Origin: Planosporangium thailandense
GTDB lineage: Bacteria; Actinomycetota; Actinomycetes; Mycobacteriales; Micromonosporaceae
Length of the DNA: 64,000 nt
Direction: 5' to 3'
Assembly: GCF_011947195.1 (NCBI RefSeq)
Contig: NZ_JAATVY010000018.1
Span: 62,001-126,000 of the forward strand
The position numbers and the translations under genes were made by a program. Under the pieces are notes generated by a model. That model was not told where the DNA came from and ran no database searches. It was given only the letters and a program-made list of their open reading frames with translations. How positions within the stretch are numbered: the stretch's first letter is position 1; each line of letters begins with the position of its first letter. Below are positions 28,036 through 37,048 of the stretch, one piece after another.

Positions 28036-28068
28036 AATCTTCACCGTTCTGCGAGCATTCCGAAGATT
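28036..28068. promoter_or_regulatory. Candidate Lrp operator
   Basis: AATCTTC and GAAGATT are perfect 7-bp arms 19 bp apart, immediately upstream of the regulator ATG in the 80-bp divergent spacer. Position fits autoregulation and control of the lyase gene. Confidence 0.4.
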
Positions 28069-28115
28069 CTGCGCCATCTATTGTCACGTTCCTCGGCTTC
28101 TTGCACCATCCTCCC

Positions 28116-29288
28116 ATGAGTGGACAGATTCTTTCGTTCGACTCGTTGGCCGTCCACGCCGGCCGCGACGATCTGGCGGCGCTCGGGGTCCACGCCCCGC
28201 CGCTCGACCTGTCCTCCACCAACCCGCTGCCCGGCATCGACGCCGGCGGGGCGTCGTACGAGTCGATGGCCACCGGCGGCCACCCCGTCGACGACGGCGG
28301 GCTCGTCTACGCCCGCCTGTGGAACCCGACGGTGGCCCGGTTCGAAGCGGCGCTCGCCCGCCTGGAGGGCACCGCGGAGGCGGTGGCCTTCTCCTCCGGC
28401 ATGGCCGCGATGACGGCGACCGTCCTGGCGGCGAAGGCCGAACGCGGCGGCGGCCACGTGGTCGCGGTCCGGCCCCTGTACGGCGGCACCGACCACCTGC
28501 TCGGCTCGGGCCTGCTCGGCGTCGACGTCAGCTACTGCACGCCCGCGGAGGTCGCGGCGGCCCTACGGGCCGACACCTGCCTGGTGGTGCTGGAGACCCC
28601 GGCGAACCCGACCCTGGAACTGGTCGACATCCGCGCGGTGGTCGACGCCGCCGACGGCGTCCCGGTGCTGGTGGACAACACGTTCGCCACGCCGGTCCTG
28701 CAGAACCCGGCGGCCCACGGCGCAGCGCTCGTGCTGCACAGCGCCACGAAGTACCTGGGCGGCCACGGCGACGTCGTCGGCGGCGTCGTCGCCACCGACG
28801 CCACCTGGGCGGCGGCCCTGCGCCGGGTCCGCGCGGTGACCGGCGCGCTGCTGCACCCGCTGGGCGCGTACCTGCTGCACCGGGGCCTGACCACGCTGCC
28901 CGTACGGGTCCGCGCCCAGCAGGCCTCGGCGGAGAAGACGGCGATCTGGCTGAGCACGCACCCCGCCGTGCGGCGGGTCTGCTACCCGACGATGCCCGAC
29001 GCCGACCCGGCCGGCCTGCTCGGCCGTCAGCTGCGCGGCCCCGGCGCGATGCTGACCATCCAGCTCGCCGGCGGGTACGAGCAGGCCGTACGGCTCACCA
29101 GCCGGGTCCGCCTGTTCACCCACGCCGTCTCGCTCGGCGGGGTCGACTCGCTGATCCAGCACCCGGCGTCGCTGACCCACCGCCCCGTACCCGCCGCCGC
29201 GCGCCCGGGCGCCGACCTCGTCAGGTTGTCGATCGGCCTCGAAGACGTCGACGACCTGAAGGCCGACCTCGAGCAGGCGCTCGGCTGA
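28116..29288 (+). CDS. Cys/Met metabolism PLP enzyme (methionine gamma-lyase/cystathionine lyase type)
   Basis: 390 residues of the trans-sulfuration family: YARLWNPTVARFEAALARLEG near residue 70, FSSGMAAMTA, VVLETPANPTLEL, VDNTFATPVLQNP and the PLP lysine in HSATKYLGGHGDVVGG (about residue 212). Such enzymes eliminate or replace gamma- or beta-substituents of cystathionine, homocysteine or methionine. The divergent Lrp regulator favours a catabolic methionine gamma-lyase-like role (inference). ATG 28116 is used; a TTG at 28101 is possible. The 3' end lies in a 35-bp duplication. Confidence 0.87.
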   Translation: MSGQILSFDSLAVHAGRDDLAALGVHAPPLDLSSTNPLPGIDAGGASYESMATGGHPVDDGGLVYARLWNPTVARFEAALARLEGTAEAVAFSSGMAAMTATVLAAKAERGGGHVVAVRPLYGGTDHLLGSGLLGVDVSYCTPAEVAAALRADTCLVVLETPANPTLELVDIRAVVDAADGVPVLVDNTFATPVLQNPAAHGAALVLHSATKYLGGHGDVVGGVVATDATWAAALRRVRAVTGALLHPLGAYLLHRGLTTLPVRVRAQQASAEKTAIWLSTHPAVRRVCYPTMPDADPAGLLGRQLRGPGAMLTIQLAGGYEQAVRLTSRVRLFTHAVSLGGVDSLIQHPASLTHRPVPAAARPGADLVRLSIGLEDVDDLKADLEQALG

Positions 29289-29342
29289 CCGGATCGACCG
29301 GCGGTCAGCAGGCGCTCGGCTGACCAGCTCGACCGGCGGTCA
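29273..29342. repeat. 35-bp tandem duplication
   Basis: Units 29273-29307 and 29308-29342 differ at only two or three bases. The first holds the stop of the lyase gene (29286-29288); the second ends in the stop of the convergent gene (29340-29342). Confidence 0.88.
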
Positions 29343-30179
29343 GCAGGTGACCCGGACAGCGGAGACGCCCAGGTGGGCGCCGGAGTGCGCACCCCAGTCG
29401 ACGCCGCGGGTGACCATCCTGATCGACAGCTGGCCGGTAGGCGCGGCGAACGAGCCGGCCGCCATCCAGCGCCCCTGGTTGTGCACCTGGTCGACGTCGA
29501 ACCGACCGAGCGCGGAGCCGGACGCGTCGAGGCTGGGGTAGACGAAGTAGGTGGCCGGAGCACCGGCTGCGTCGAGCGCCCGCCCGGTGTCGGGTACATG
29601 CACCGACACGGCACAGGCCCGCGCGGCCGGTAGCCGGAACCACCACACGATGACGTTGTCGGGGTCGTCCACGTTCGGGTCGCCGGACATCGGCACGGCG
29701 ATCATTCGCCCGCCGCAGCCGTCGCCGCGCCAGCCGCCGCGCGAGCGTGCGTACCAGTCGCGCGACCAGCCGCGGTTGTAGTAGCCACTGGTGTCGGTCT
29801 GCGGGCAGCTGTCGCCAGACACGCCGGTGAAGCGGGGGGCCGGCGGCGCGGCCGGCGCGGGGGCGGCCGGCTGGCTGTGCGGCGTGGTCGGCGTCGGCGC
29901 GACGCTCGGAGACGGGCTGCCGGCGGATGCCGACGGGCTCGCCGCGGGGTCGGCCAGCGGCGGCTCCCCGGGCACCGGCTGAATCGGGCCGGGATCGCCG
30001 TGCCGGACAGTGTCGGCGCGCGGCGGAGCGAGAACCGACCGGACCTGCGGCTGGTGCCACACCATGACCACGGCTGCCGTCACGACGACGGCCACGGCCG
30101 CGAGCAGCGCGCCCCCGCGCAGCCGCGCGCGCTGCCGGAGGGTGAGGTGCGGTCGGGATCGCGATCCGGTGACGTCCAC
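29340..30179 (-). CDS. Membrane-anchored secreted protein with Pro/Ser linker
   Basis: 279 residues: short basic cytosolic start, one hydrophobic helix (about 21-42), a 70-residue Pro/Ser/Ala/Thr-rich linker, then a C-terminal beta-rich domain of about 155 residues with four Cys, many Trp and the segments SGYYNRGWSRDWYARS and NVIVWWFRLP. The C-terminal domain resembles golvesin-like extracellular modules; this is a weak match by eye. It probably displays a carbohydrate- or surface-binding domain outside the cell. Confidence 0.7.
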   Translation of the reverse strand: MDVTGSRSRPHLTLRQRARLRGGALLAAVAVVVTAAVVMVWHQPQVRSVLAPPRADTVRHGDPGPIQPVPGEPPLADPAASPSASAGSPSPSVAPTPTTPHSQPAAPAPAAPPAPRFTGVSGDSCPQTDTSGYYNRGWSRDWYARSRGGWRGDGCGGRMIAVPMSGDPNVDDPDNVIVWWFRLPAARACAVSVHVPDTGRALDAAGAPATYFVYPSLDASGSALGRFDVDQVHNQGRWMAAGSFAAPTGQLSIRMVTRGVDWGAHSGAHLGVSAVRVTC

Positions 30180-30269
30180 GCTCCTCCGATCGGCGGCACC
30201 GAAGAAACGAATGAAGTTGGGCCGTCCGATGGGGCGATGCGAACACCGTCCCCATCGGACTGTCAGCTG

Positions 30270-30479
30270 TCAGAACCCGCCGATGCCGTCGGGCGCGCCG
30301 ACGCCGGTGGCGCCGTCCCAGCCGGTGCGGGCGACGCACCACTGGGCCGTGGTGCAGGTGCCGTTGCTACCCGAGGTCACATCGTCGAAGTTCGTTGATC
30401 CACTGTGGGTGTACGGGTAGTGGTTGTCAATACTGGCCTCGGTGCCGGCGAGGGCGTACCCGCCGGCGACGACCGGCGG
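30270..30479 (-). pseudogene. Remnant of an S53/S8-type peptidase C-terminus (first copy)
   Basis: Reading on the minus strand to TGA at 30270-30272 gives GGYALAGTEASIDN, DDVTSGSNGTC and ARTGWDGATGVGAPDG, the C-terminal end pattern of secreted sedolisins. The frame is closed by TGA at 30480-30482 and has no start. It is separated from the second remnant by only a few bases. Confidence 0.7.
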
Positions 30480-30485
30480 TCACGC

Positions 30486-30945
30486 CTAGGAGGACAGCGC
30501 CGCGAGGAAGGCGTCGCCGTTGGGCGTGCCCACGCCGGTGACGTCGTCGTAGCCGACCCGGGTGTGGATGGTCAGCGGCGCGTCGTCGGACAGCGACCGC
30601 AGCGTGTACGCGTACCCGCACGTGTCGTCGACGCCGTTGACGTAGTCGCTACGCACCGCGCCGAGCCCGGACACCGGCCGCTTGTACGTGCCCGGCGCCA
30701 CCACCTGCCGGAACTGGCCGCCGTTCATGGTGGGCAGCCCGTGCAGCGACGAGTACTGGTTGGCGTCCTCGGCGATGGTCGGCGAAGCGTACGCGTCGAT
30801 GATGGCGACGGTCTGCCCCTGCCGTCCTCGGCCACGCCGTGCGGGTAGTTGCCGGGCATGGGAACCGCTGGGGGTGAGGAACTGGCGGTAGCTGGACGAA
30901 CCCGGGGTCGAAACGGCGGTGGCCAGCTCTGATCATTCGTTGCCA
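30486..30945 (-). pseudogene. Internally deleted sedolisin (S53) remnant (second copy)
   Basis: Propeptide-like LATAVSTPGSSSYRQFLTP, then TVAIIDAYASPTIAEDANQY and the HGLP region, then directly the C-terminal block DYVNGVDDTCGYAYTL and RVGYDDVTGVGTPNG, ending in TAG at 30486. The middle part with most of the catalytic domain, including the Ser loop, is missing. No proper start codon was found. Sedolisins are secreted acid proteases. Confidence 0.75.
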
Positions 30946-31030
30946 CACCCTCCGAAAAGTCACGGAGGGTGTCTGTAAGAGCGCGCGATCGGAGCGCGGT
31001 GTTACAAGTTCGTGGACCGGTGCGGCGAGC

Positions 31031-31912
31031 TCACCCCTTCGGGTGAGGGTCGTGGCTCTTGGCGGGCTTTCCCGACGGGTGGCCGTTGCCCTTCTTGTTG
31101 CCTCCCCCGTTCTTGTTCCCTTCCCCGCCGCCAGGGTGGGTGCGGCCGGCCGTGGGGGCGTCCGGGCGCGGCGTCGGCGTGCCGGGCGACGAGCCCTGAC
31201 CCGGCTGGTCACCGGAGACGTCGGCGCAGAACGCCGGGATGTTCTGCTCGCCGCCGGCCACCGCCGCCAGCGCCCGCCGCTGCGGAGGCGTGAAGGGCTT
31301 GCCGTGCTGGCGCTGCTGGGCGGCTTCCCAGGCCGTGCACAGCTCCGCGGCCTGCGGGCTACGCGGGTCGCCGCTGCGGACGACGCCGCCCGGAGCGGGG
31401 CTGGTACCCGCCGGCCCGCTGTCCGCGCCGGCGCTGGCGCCCGTGTGCGGGCGGGTCGAGGGTGGTCTGGTGGCGGTGCTCGGCGCCGGCACGCCCAGCG
31501 GCGCGAGCAGGTGGTGCGCCTGCTCCTGGATACCGGTCGGCAGGCTGCCGGTGGTGGCGGCGGCGGCGAAGGCCGTGCCGCCGGTCGTCGCGACGGCCAG
31601 CCCCACGGCCACCTTCACCACGGCGGTCCTGGGCAGCGGTATCCGCCGCGTTTTCACCGGTGCGACGGCGACGGCGGGAAAGGTGGCCGGCCCGGCCTCC
31701 CGGCGCGCCCGCGCGAAGCCGGCCACCGCCGCCCGCTCGTCGGCCAACTCCTCGGGGAACGGGGCGGCGGCGGCCGCGGTGAGCAGCACACTCAACCCGC
31801 ACTGCTCGGGCGGCTGGGGCGCGCCGGCCACCAGCCGGTCCGCTTCGGCCAGGCCGATCCGGCCTTGTCGACGTTTATGCATAGTGTCCCAAAGAGCGTC
31901 CCACCACCGCAC
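31031..31912 (-). CDS. Membrane protein partner of ECF sigma factor (anti-sigma-like)
   Basis: 293 residues. A cytosolic N-terminal part of about 95 residues with acidic and Arg-rich helices, one hydrophobic segment (about 96-118), then an extracytoplasmic Pro/Ser/Gly-rich region ending in a Lys/Gly/Asn-rich tail. GTG 31912 is chosen because GGAGGGGG lies nine bases before it, inside the end of the sigma gene. Position and layout fit an anti-sigma factor, but the zinc anti-sigma motif HxxxCxxC is absent, so the role is inferred. Confidence 0.7.
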   Translation of the reverse strand: MRWWDALWDTMHKRRQGRIGLAEADRLVAGAPQPPEQCGLSVLLTAAAAAPFPEELADERAAVAGFARARREAGPATFPAVAVAPVKTRRIPLPRTAVVKVAVGLAVATTGGTAFAAAATTGSLPTGIQEQAHHLLAPLGVPAPSTATRPPSTRPHTGASAGADSGPAGTSPAPGGVVRSGDPRSPQAAELCTAWEAAQQRQHGKPFTPPQRRALAAVAGGEQNIPAFCADVSGDQPGQGSSPGTPTPRPDAPTAGRTHPGGGEGNKNGGGNKKGNGHPSGKPAKSHDPHPKG

Positions 31913-31916
31913 GGCG

Positions 31917-32570
31917 TTACACCCCCTCCGGCCGGGTCGCGTCCGCGGTCGTGCGGGCTCCCCGATGGCTCAGGGACGTGCTCGCCCGCTCCCGCACCTC
32001 CGGCAGGGACGCCAGCCGGCGCAGCCCACGCATGGTCGCGACCCGCACGGCGCCCGGCCGCTTGCCCAGCACCTGGGCCGTCTGGGCCACGTCCAGCCCG
32101 GCCACGACCCGCAGCATCACCGCCTCCGCCTGATCGTGCGGCAACGCGGCGATGAGGCGGAGGGCCCACCCCGTGTCCGAATTCTCGATCGCCTCCAGCG
32201 CCACGTCCCGCACCCTGGATCGGGCGTCGTCCTGTGCGGACGGATCGCGCGGATCCTCCCGGCGGCGTCCGGCCCGGCGATGCTCGTCGATGCTGCGATT
32301 GCGGCCGATGCGGAACAGCCACACCCGGAACGCCGGCAGTTGGCCGTTGAAGGTGGGTAGGTCACGGGCGACCTGCAGCCACGTCTCCGAGGCGACGTCT
32401 TCGGCCGCCTCGCCGACCACGACCCGGAGGTAGCGCAGCAGCGCCGGCTGCAGCGCGCGCCACAGCCTGGCGAACCCCGCCTCATCGCCGGCGGCCGCCG
32501 CCGCCAGCGCATCCGCGAGGTCATCGTCGTTCAACGCACCGGTCCCCTCGAATCCGGAGAGTCCGCACAC
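31917..32570 (-). CDS. ECF RNA polymerase sigma factor
   Basis: 217 residues. Sigma region 2 (about 40-105) with LWRALQPALLRYLRVVVGEAAEDVASETWLQVARDL and VWLFRIGRNRSIDEHRR, and region 4 (about 140-190) with ALPHDQAEAVMLRVVAGLDVAQTAQVLGKRPGAVRV. ECF sigmas switch on small regulons in response to envelope or other signals. GTG 32570 gives the full protein; TTG 32531 with a GAGGGGAC site before it is also plausible. The next gene starts five bases after its stop. Confidence 0.92.
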   Translation of the reverse strand: MCGLSGFEGTGALNDDDLADALAAAAAGDEAGFARLWRALQPALLRYLRVVVGEAAEDVASETWLQVARDLPTFNGQLPAFRVWLFRIGRNRSIDEHRRAGRRREDPRDPSAQDDARSRVRDVALEAIENSDTGWALRLIAALPHDQAEAVMLRVVAGLDVAQTAQVLGKRPGAVRVATMRGLRRLASLPEVRERASTSLSHRGARTTADATRPEGV

Positions 32571-32694
32571 CGACCTGAGCCGGACAGCGCGAGCACGTTA
32601 CACCCGACCGTCCGCAGGCATCCGACACGAAGAAGCGCCCAGAGTGGACGCGCGGCGTCATCGATCAGCGCGGACCGGATCGGGCGCTGCCGGG

Positions 32695-33477
32695 CTAGGG
32701 CAGAGCCACGAACCGGCCGAGGAACTGCCGGGCAGAGGCGGTGTCGAGCCGGTAGTCCACGTTGGTGGCCCGGCAAGCCGTGTCCCCGGTGATCGTGGTG
32801 GCGACGAGCAGGTCGGAGTCCCGGCCGCCAAGGAAGTCCGGGCCGCCGGAGTCGCCGTAGCAGGTTCCGCCGTCACCCGTCGCCGGATTCTGCGACAGTC
32901 GCAGCCAGGTGCCGGTGAGGGCGTTGAACGACCCGGATGCCTGGTTGCGGGTATCCGTGTAGGTGTAGGTCTTCCCGCCCGGGCCGTTGACCGGGGCGAG
33001 CGAACCGTACCCGGCCGAGGTGAACGTGGCCGTCCGCAGGCTGCCGTCGGCCCCGAGTCGGTCGAGCAGGCCCGCGCTGGGCAGCCGGGCCGGCGTGATA
33101 CCGCGGACCGGCTTGTCGAAGACGACGACCGCGATGTCGTGCGGGTCGGACTGGGCCTTGTTGTACGCGGGGTCCGGCACGTAGCGACCCACGTACAGGG
33201 TGTCGCCCGCCCGGTACCGGCTGGCGAAGGAGACCCGCGCCGTCGTCTGGCCGGGATCGCCGCAGTGCGCGGCGGTCACGAAGACGGTCGGCGCGATGAG
33301 CGTGCCACTGCAGTACGCCCACGACCCGTCGGAGTACGCCTGGTCGACGATGAGGGCCCCGACCTCCGGGTGGGTGTTCCCGTCGGGCGAGCCGTACGTG
33401 ATGGCCCAGGCCGGCGACGCGGCGGTCGTGAGCGCCGCGACGAGTGCCGTGGCGAAGAGGGTCGCTCGCAAGTTCAT
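32695..33477 (-). CDS. Secreted trypsin-like serine protease (S1)
   Basis: 260 residues with a Sec signal (MNLRATLFATALVAALTTAA). The catalytic triad is complete: His in FVTAAHCG, Asp in HDIAVVVFD and Ser in CYGDSGGP. A GSxDGNxHPEVG start after the signal matches the mature S1 N-terminus. Cys pairs suggest disulphides. It is likely an extracellular protease; specificity is unknown. Confidence 0.92.
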   Translation of the reverse strand: MNLRATLFATALVAALTTAASPAWAITYGSPDGNTHPEVGALIVDQAYSDGSWAYCSGTLIAPTVFVTAAHCGDPGQTTARVSFASRYRAGDTLYVGRYVPDPAYNKAQSDPHDIAVVVFDKPVRGITPARLPSAGLLDRLGADGSLRTATFTSAGYGSLAPVNGPGGKTYTYTDTRNQASGSFNALTGTWLRLSQNPATGDGGTCYGDSGGPDFLGGRDSDLLVATTITGDTACRATNVDYRLDTASARQFLGRFVALP

Positions 33478-33736
33478 ACACGCACGTTAATTGCATCTCT
33501 GCAGGAAGAGAAGTCGGCCGGCCGGCGGCTCGGGTCCCCTGCGGCGCGGTGACCGTGGCCGGGCGCACCGCGCGTACGGCATCCTAGGATACTGGCCTAC
33601 CCGCCACGTGCCGTGACTCCCCGGTTGCGGCCCGCACCGCGCGCGTACAGGCTGAGTGATGGGCCGCCCGCGGGCGGCATCCGATCGGGGCGTGCGCGCG
33701 CCACCGTTCGCAACCGCTGTGAAAGGGATGATCCCG

Positions 33737-34129
33737 GTGGCCATTTCCCTTGATCACACCATCGTGCCGGCTACCGACAAGCAGAAATCGGCTCAGTTCC
33801 TGGCCACGATCCTCGGCCTCGAGGCGTCGCCGCAGTGGGGCCCGTTCGTGCCGGTACGTGTCGGGCGGCTCGCCCTGGACTACGCGGACACCCAGCTTCT
33901 GGGCGGTTCCGGCGCGCCGGTCCCCCGACACCACTACGCGTTCCTGGTGAGCGAGCCGGAGTTCGACGAGATCTTCGCCCGTATCCGCGACGCTGGCATC
34001 GCCTTCTACGCCGAGCCGCACGAGCCCCGGCGGCCAGGCGAGATCAACTACGACCGCGGCGGGCGGACGGTGTACTTCGACGACCCCGACGGTCACGTCA
34101 TGGAGGTCCTCACGCACTCATCCGCGTAA
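33737..34129 (+). CDS. VOC-family protein (glyoxalase/bleomycin-resistance fold)
   Basis: 130 residues. Two beta-alpha-beta-beta-beta modules: SLDHTIVPATDKQKSAQF and HHYAFLVSEPEFDEI, with the C-terminal TVYFDDPDGHVMEVLTH metal-ligand block. The His and Glu positions fit a metal-binding VOC protein, enzyme unknown. GTG 33737 is favoured, with GAAAGGG nine bases before it; ATG 33728 is in frame. Confidence 0.86.
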   Translation: MAISLDHTIVPATDKQKSAQFLATILGLEASPQWGPFVPVRVGRLALDYADTQLLGGSGAPVPRHHYAFLVSEPEFDEIFARIRDAGIAFYAEPHEPRRPGEINYDRGGRTVYFDDPDGHVMEVLTHSSA

Positions 34130-34145
34130 CCCGCCACCCTTTCGC

Positions 34146-35327
34146 TCACTGTTCGGCGCAGGTGCCGGGTTCGATGTTCGACGGGCCGGCGGCGTTGTGC
34201 GCGACCCAGTCGGCGACCGTGTCGTTGGCGACCGCGTCGTACAGCGCCTTCGCCTTCGCGTCGTCGGGCATCCTGACACTCTCGTCGCCGACCGTGGTCG
34301 GCCCCAGGTTGGGGCTGGTGAGGAACGTCAGATCGGCGGTGCGGATGTTGCGGAACTGCAGGGCCGCGTCGGCGAGCGAGAAGCCGCTGTCGACCGTCAG
34401 CATCGTGGTCACGGACCTCAGGAAAGCGTCCAGCGCACGCGGGTCGCCCAGCAGGCCGGTACCGGTCGCCTTGTCCAGCAACGCCTTCACGAACTGCTGC
34501 TGATGGCATGTCCGCACGGCGTCGCCGTCGGTGAACTGCTGCCGCTGACGGACGTAGTCGAGCGCTTCGGCGCCGTTCAGGTGGATGGTGCCCTTCTTGA
34601 AAGTCCGGTGGTACGGCTCGCCGATCGAGGTGAACTCCTGCCCGTTGGTGACGTCCACGCCGCCGACGACGTCGGTCACCTTCTTGAACCCCTCGAAGTC
34701 GACCATGACCAGATGGTCGACGCGCACCCCGGTGTAGCGCTCGACCGTCTGGACGACCAGCGGTAGCCCTCCCCGGGCGAACGCCGTGTTGATCTTCGCC
34801 GGGGTGTCGCCGGACCCCGCGGTGGTCGCGCTCTGCGGGACACTCACGTACAGATCCCGGGGTACCGAGATGAGGTACGCCTTCCGGTGCGCGGCGTCGA
34901 CATGCATCAAGACGATCACATCGGCACGGGTCTCCACCGGCGCCTGCGGCTGCGCCTGCGCCGGACCACCACCGGAGTCGCCGGAGTTACCCGAGTTGTC
35001 GGAGCCGCCGGAGTCGCCCGGGTCGCGTGAATCGGTGCCCAGCAGCAGGAAGTTCTGCGCACCGCCGGGCGCGATGGCCGGGCGCAGGTCGTGAACCTCC
35101 CGCAAGACGCCGGTACGTCGCAGGCCCGAGTCCAACTTCCGGTAGTAGATAAACCCGCCGCCCACGCTCAGGCCCAGGAGCAGCAGCAGCGCCAGACTCG
35201 CGGTGAGCGCGATCCGGTGCCAGCGGGGCCGGCGGCGGCGGTGGTGGAAGGCGATGGCGCCGGCCGGCCGTCGGCGGGGTACCGGAAGTCGACCGTCGCC
35301 GCGCTCGGGCGCACCTACCTGATCCAT
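34146..35327 (-). CDS. LCP (LytR-CpsA-Psr) cell-wall polymer ligase
   Basis: 393 residues. Basic cytosolic start, one transmembrane helix (about 40-62), then the LCP domain (about 90-330): LLLGTDSRD, TRADVIVLMHVD, AYLISVPRDLYV, INTAFARGG, HLVMVDFEGFKKVTDVVGGV and NGAEALDYVRQRQ. LCP enzymes attach polymers such as arabinogalactan or teichoic-type glycans to peptidoglycan from lipid carriers. A Gly/Ser/Asp/Asn-rich insertion follows the first motif. ATG 35327; GTG 35339 also possible. It is convergent with the VOC gene. Confidence 0.93.
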   Translation of the reverse strand: MDQVGAPERGDGRLPVPRRRPAGAIAFHHRRRRPRWHRIALTASLALLLLLGLSVGGGFIYYRKLDSGLRRTGVLREVHDLRPAIAPGGAQNFLLLGTDSRDPGDSGGSDNSGNSGDSGGGPAQAQPQAPVETRADVIVLMHVDAAHRKAYLISVPRDLYVSVPQSATTAGSGDTPAKINTAFARGGLPLVVQTVERYTGVRVDHLVMVDFEGFKKVTDVVGGVDVTNGQEFTSIGEPYHRTFKKGTIHLNGAEALDYVRQRQQFTDGDAVRTCHQQQFVKALLDKATGTGLLGDPRALDAFLRSVTTMLTVDSGFSLADAALQFRNIRTADLTFLTSPNLGPTTVGDESVRMPDDAKAKALYDAVANDTVADWVAHNAAGPSNIEPGTCAEQ

Positions 35328-35576
35328 CTGCACGCACACCGCTTTCGGAACGGAGGTGGAGTGTGAAGCCGAGCCTAAGCCGGCCCGGAGTTCCCGGCAT
35401 TTCGATGCATTTCAACTAAGCGTTCGTCCGGACGGCGGCGCGGTGGTGGGCCCAGAGAATCGGGCGGCAGCTTCCGGGTCTCCGGCGAGCTGCCGTTACC
35501 GGGCGGCGTGGCCACGGTGGTACCGTCGCCGCTGGTGGAGGGCCCCGCAGATCCGTCCGCCGCTGGAGCGTGAGGT

Positions 35577-36536
35577 ATGGACTGGCTTGTCGACCCTCCC
35601 ACCGCTGGCGCGGCGAGCGCGCTACGGACGGAGTTGAGTTCGTTCCTGCGCCGGCACGCCGCGGACGCCGCCGAGGTGTCCGACGCCGAAGTGGTCATCG
35701 CCGAACTGCTCGCGAACGCGGTCGAGCACGCCGGCGGGCCGATCTGGGTGAGCCTGGTGTGGACCGAAGCCCTACCCGTGCTCACCGTGCAGGATCTGGG
35801 TCCCTCGTTCACCCCGGATCTGTCCCCGCCTGCCGTCACCAGCCCGCGTGGCCGCGGGCTGTGGCTGGTCTCCCAGTTGGCCAAAGACCTGGCGGTGGAG
35901 GCGAAACGCTCCAGGGGCAACCGGGTCCAGGCCACCCTGGCGGTGACGCGCCGCAGCGAATCCTCGTTCGACCCGCCCCGACGGCTGATCAACCCGTTGC
36001 CGACGCTGGAGGAGGCCGGCCCCCGCGGGTTCCCACGCGAGTCGTTCCTGCGCGCTCTCGTGGTCGAGCTGTCCCGAGCGGTCACCGACACCCACGGACC
36101 GCTGGCCAGCGAGGAAGCCGTCGCCCGGGTCGGAGCCACCATCGGCGGGCAGATGGAGGACGAGTTCCGTCGCGCCCGGCAGATCACCGGCCGGCTCACG
36201 CCGGAACAGATCGCCGACTGCTACGTACGGCTCAAGGCCGCCATCGACGGCGACTTCTACCCGATCAGCATCTCCGCGGATCGCATCGTGCTCGGTAACC
36301 GGCGCTGCCCCTTCGGCGACACCGTCCGCCACTCCCCCGCGCTGTGCCGGATGACCTCCAGCGTCTTCGGCGGGATCGCCGCGCGCAACCGGGGCCAGGC
36401 GGTCGTCCTGCTCGACGAGCGGATCGCCGTGGGCGACCCCGAGTGCAGGGTCACCGTACTTCTGAACCCGGACGCTGGCGACCGTTCCGCCGGTGGGCAC
36501 CGGTACCGCGCGGACGACCCCGTCGCCGAGGACTGA
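35577..36536 (+). CDS. Histidine-kinase-like ATPase fused to Cys-rich output domain
   Basis: 319 residues. N-terminal HATPase_c of the RsbW/anti-sigma type (about 20-125): VVIAELLANAVEHAGG is the N-box, and QDLGPSF and SPRGRGLWLV the G1/G2 glycine boxes. After a linker, about 165-305 resembles methanogen-type output domains (MOD1), with CPFG, PALCRM and ECRV. The Cys residues may bind metal or sense redox (inference). It could be an anti-sigma factor or a switch that couples a Cys sensor to phosphorylation. Confidence 0.75.
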   Translation: MDWLVDPPTAGAASALRTELSSFLRRHAADAAEVSDAEVVIAELLANAVEHAGGPIWVSLVWTEALPVLTVQDLGPSFTPDLSPPAVTSPRGRGLWLVSQLAKDLAVEAKRSRGNRVQATLAVTRRSESSFDPPRRLINPLPTLEEAGPRGFPRESFLRALVVELSRAVTDTHGPLASEEAVARVGATIGGQMEDEFRRARQITGRLTPEQIADCYVRLKAAIDGDFYPISISADRIVLGNRRCPFGDTVRHSPALCRMTSSVFGGIAARNRGQAVVLLDERIAVGDPECRVTVLLNPDAGDRSAGGHRYRADDPVAED

Positions 36537-36608
36537 CCGCGGCGCGCTCTCGGCGCGCAGCGCCCACGATCCCGACGGTGTCTACGCTGCCGAGGCTCCT
36601 CCGATCGC

Positions 36609-36890
36609 TCACCGCTCGAACCGCCCAAGGTTGCCCTGGCGTGCCCGGTCGATATGCAGCACACTGACCACCCCGGCCGTGCGGACGCGCTCAAGCCAGC
36701 TCACGAACACACGCAACGCGGAGTTGTCGAACCGCTTCACCGCCCAGTCGATCATGCGCTGGTCGTAGGTGCCCAGCTCCACCCCACGCAGCGCGTCCCG
36801 GAGCGCCTCATCGCGCTGCGCGGGGTCGGTGTACGCACCCAGCGGTTCGGTTTCCAGTGGAGTGACAGGGGCGAAGTGTCGCGCCTTCAT
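36609..36890 (-). CDS. Small conserved-type protein near GntR regulator, unknown
   Basis: 93 residues from ATG 36890 (TTG 36899 has a better-placed AAGGAG site). Sequence is protein-like, with TEPLGAYTDPAQRDEALRDALRGVELGTYDQRMIDW and a basic tail. No family was recognised. It is divergent from a 73-aa GntR-type regulator, a pair often seen in Micromonosporaceae accessory regions (impression, not searched). Confidence 0.6.
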   Translation of the reverse strand: MKARHFAPVTPLETEPLGAYTDPAQRDEALRDALRGVELGTYDQRMIDWAVKRFDNSALRVFVSWLERVRTAGVVSVLHIDRARQGNLGRFER

Positions 36891-37048
36891 GCTGGTCAAT
36901 GGATCGGACTCCTTCCCGATCAAGGCCCCTGGCCGGCGTCACACCGCTGATCGGGGGCCGCCGATGCCTGCCACTCAACCTAGTGAACTAGGTGACTCAT
37001 GGCAACTACGTGCGAGACGTTTACCTGCCGACATGATCGAATCGTTGA

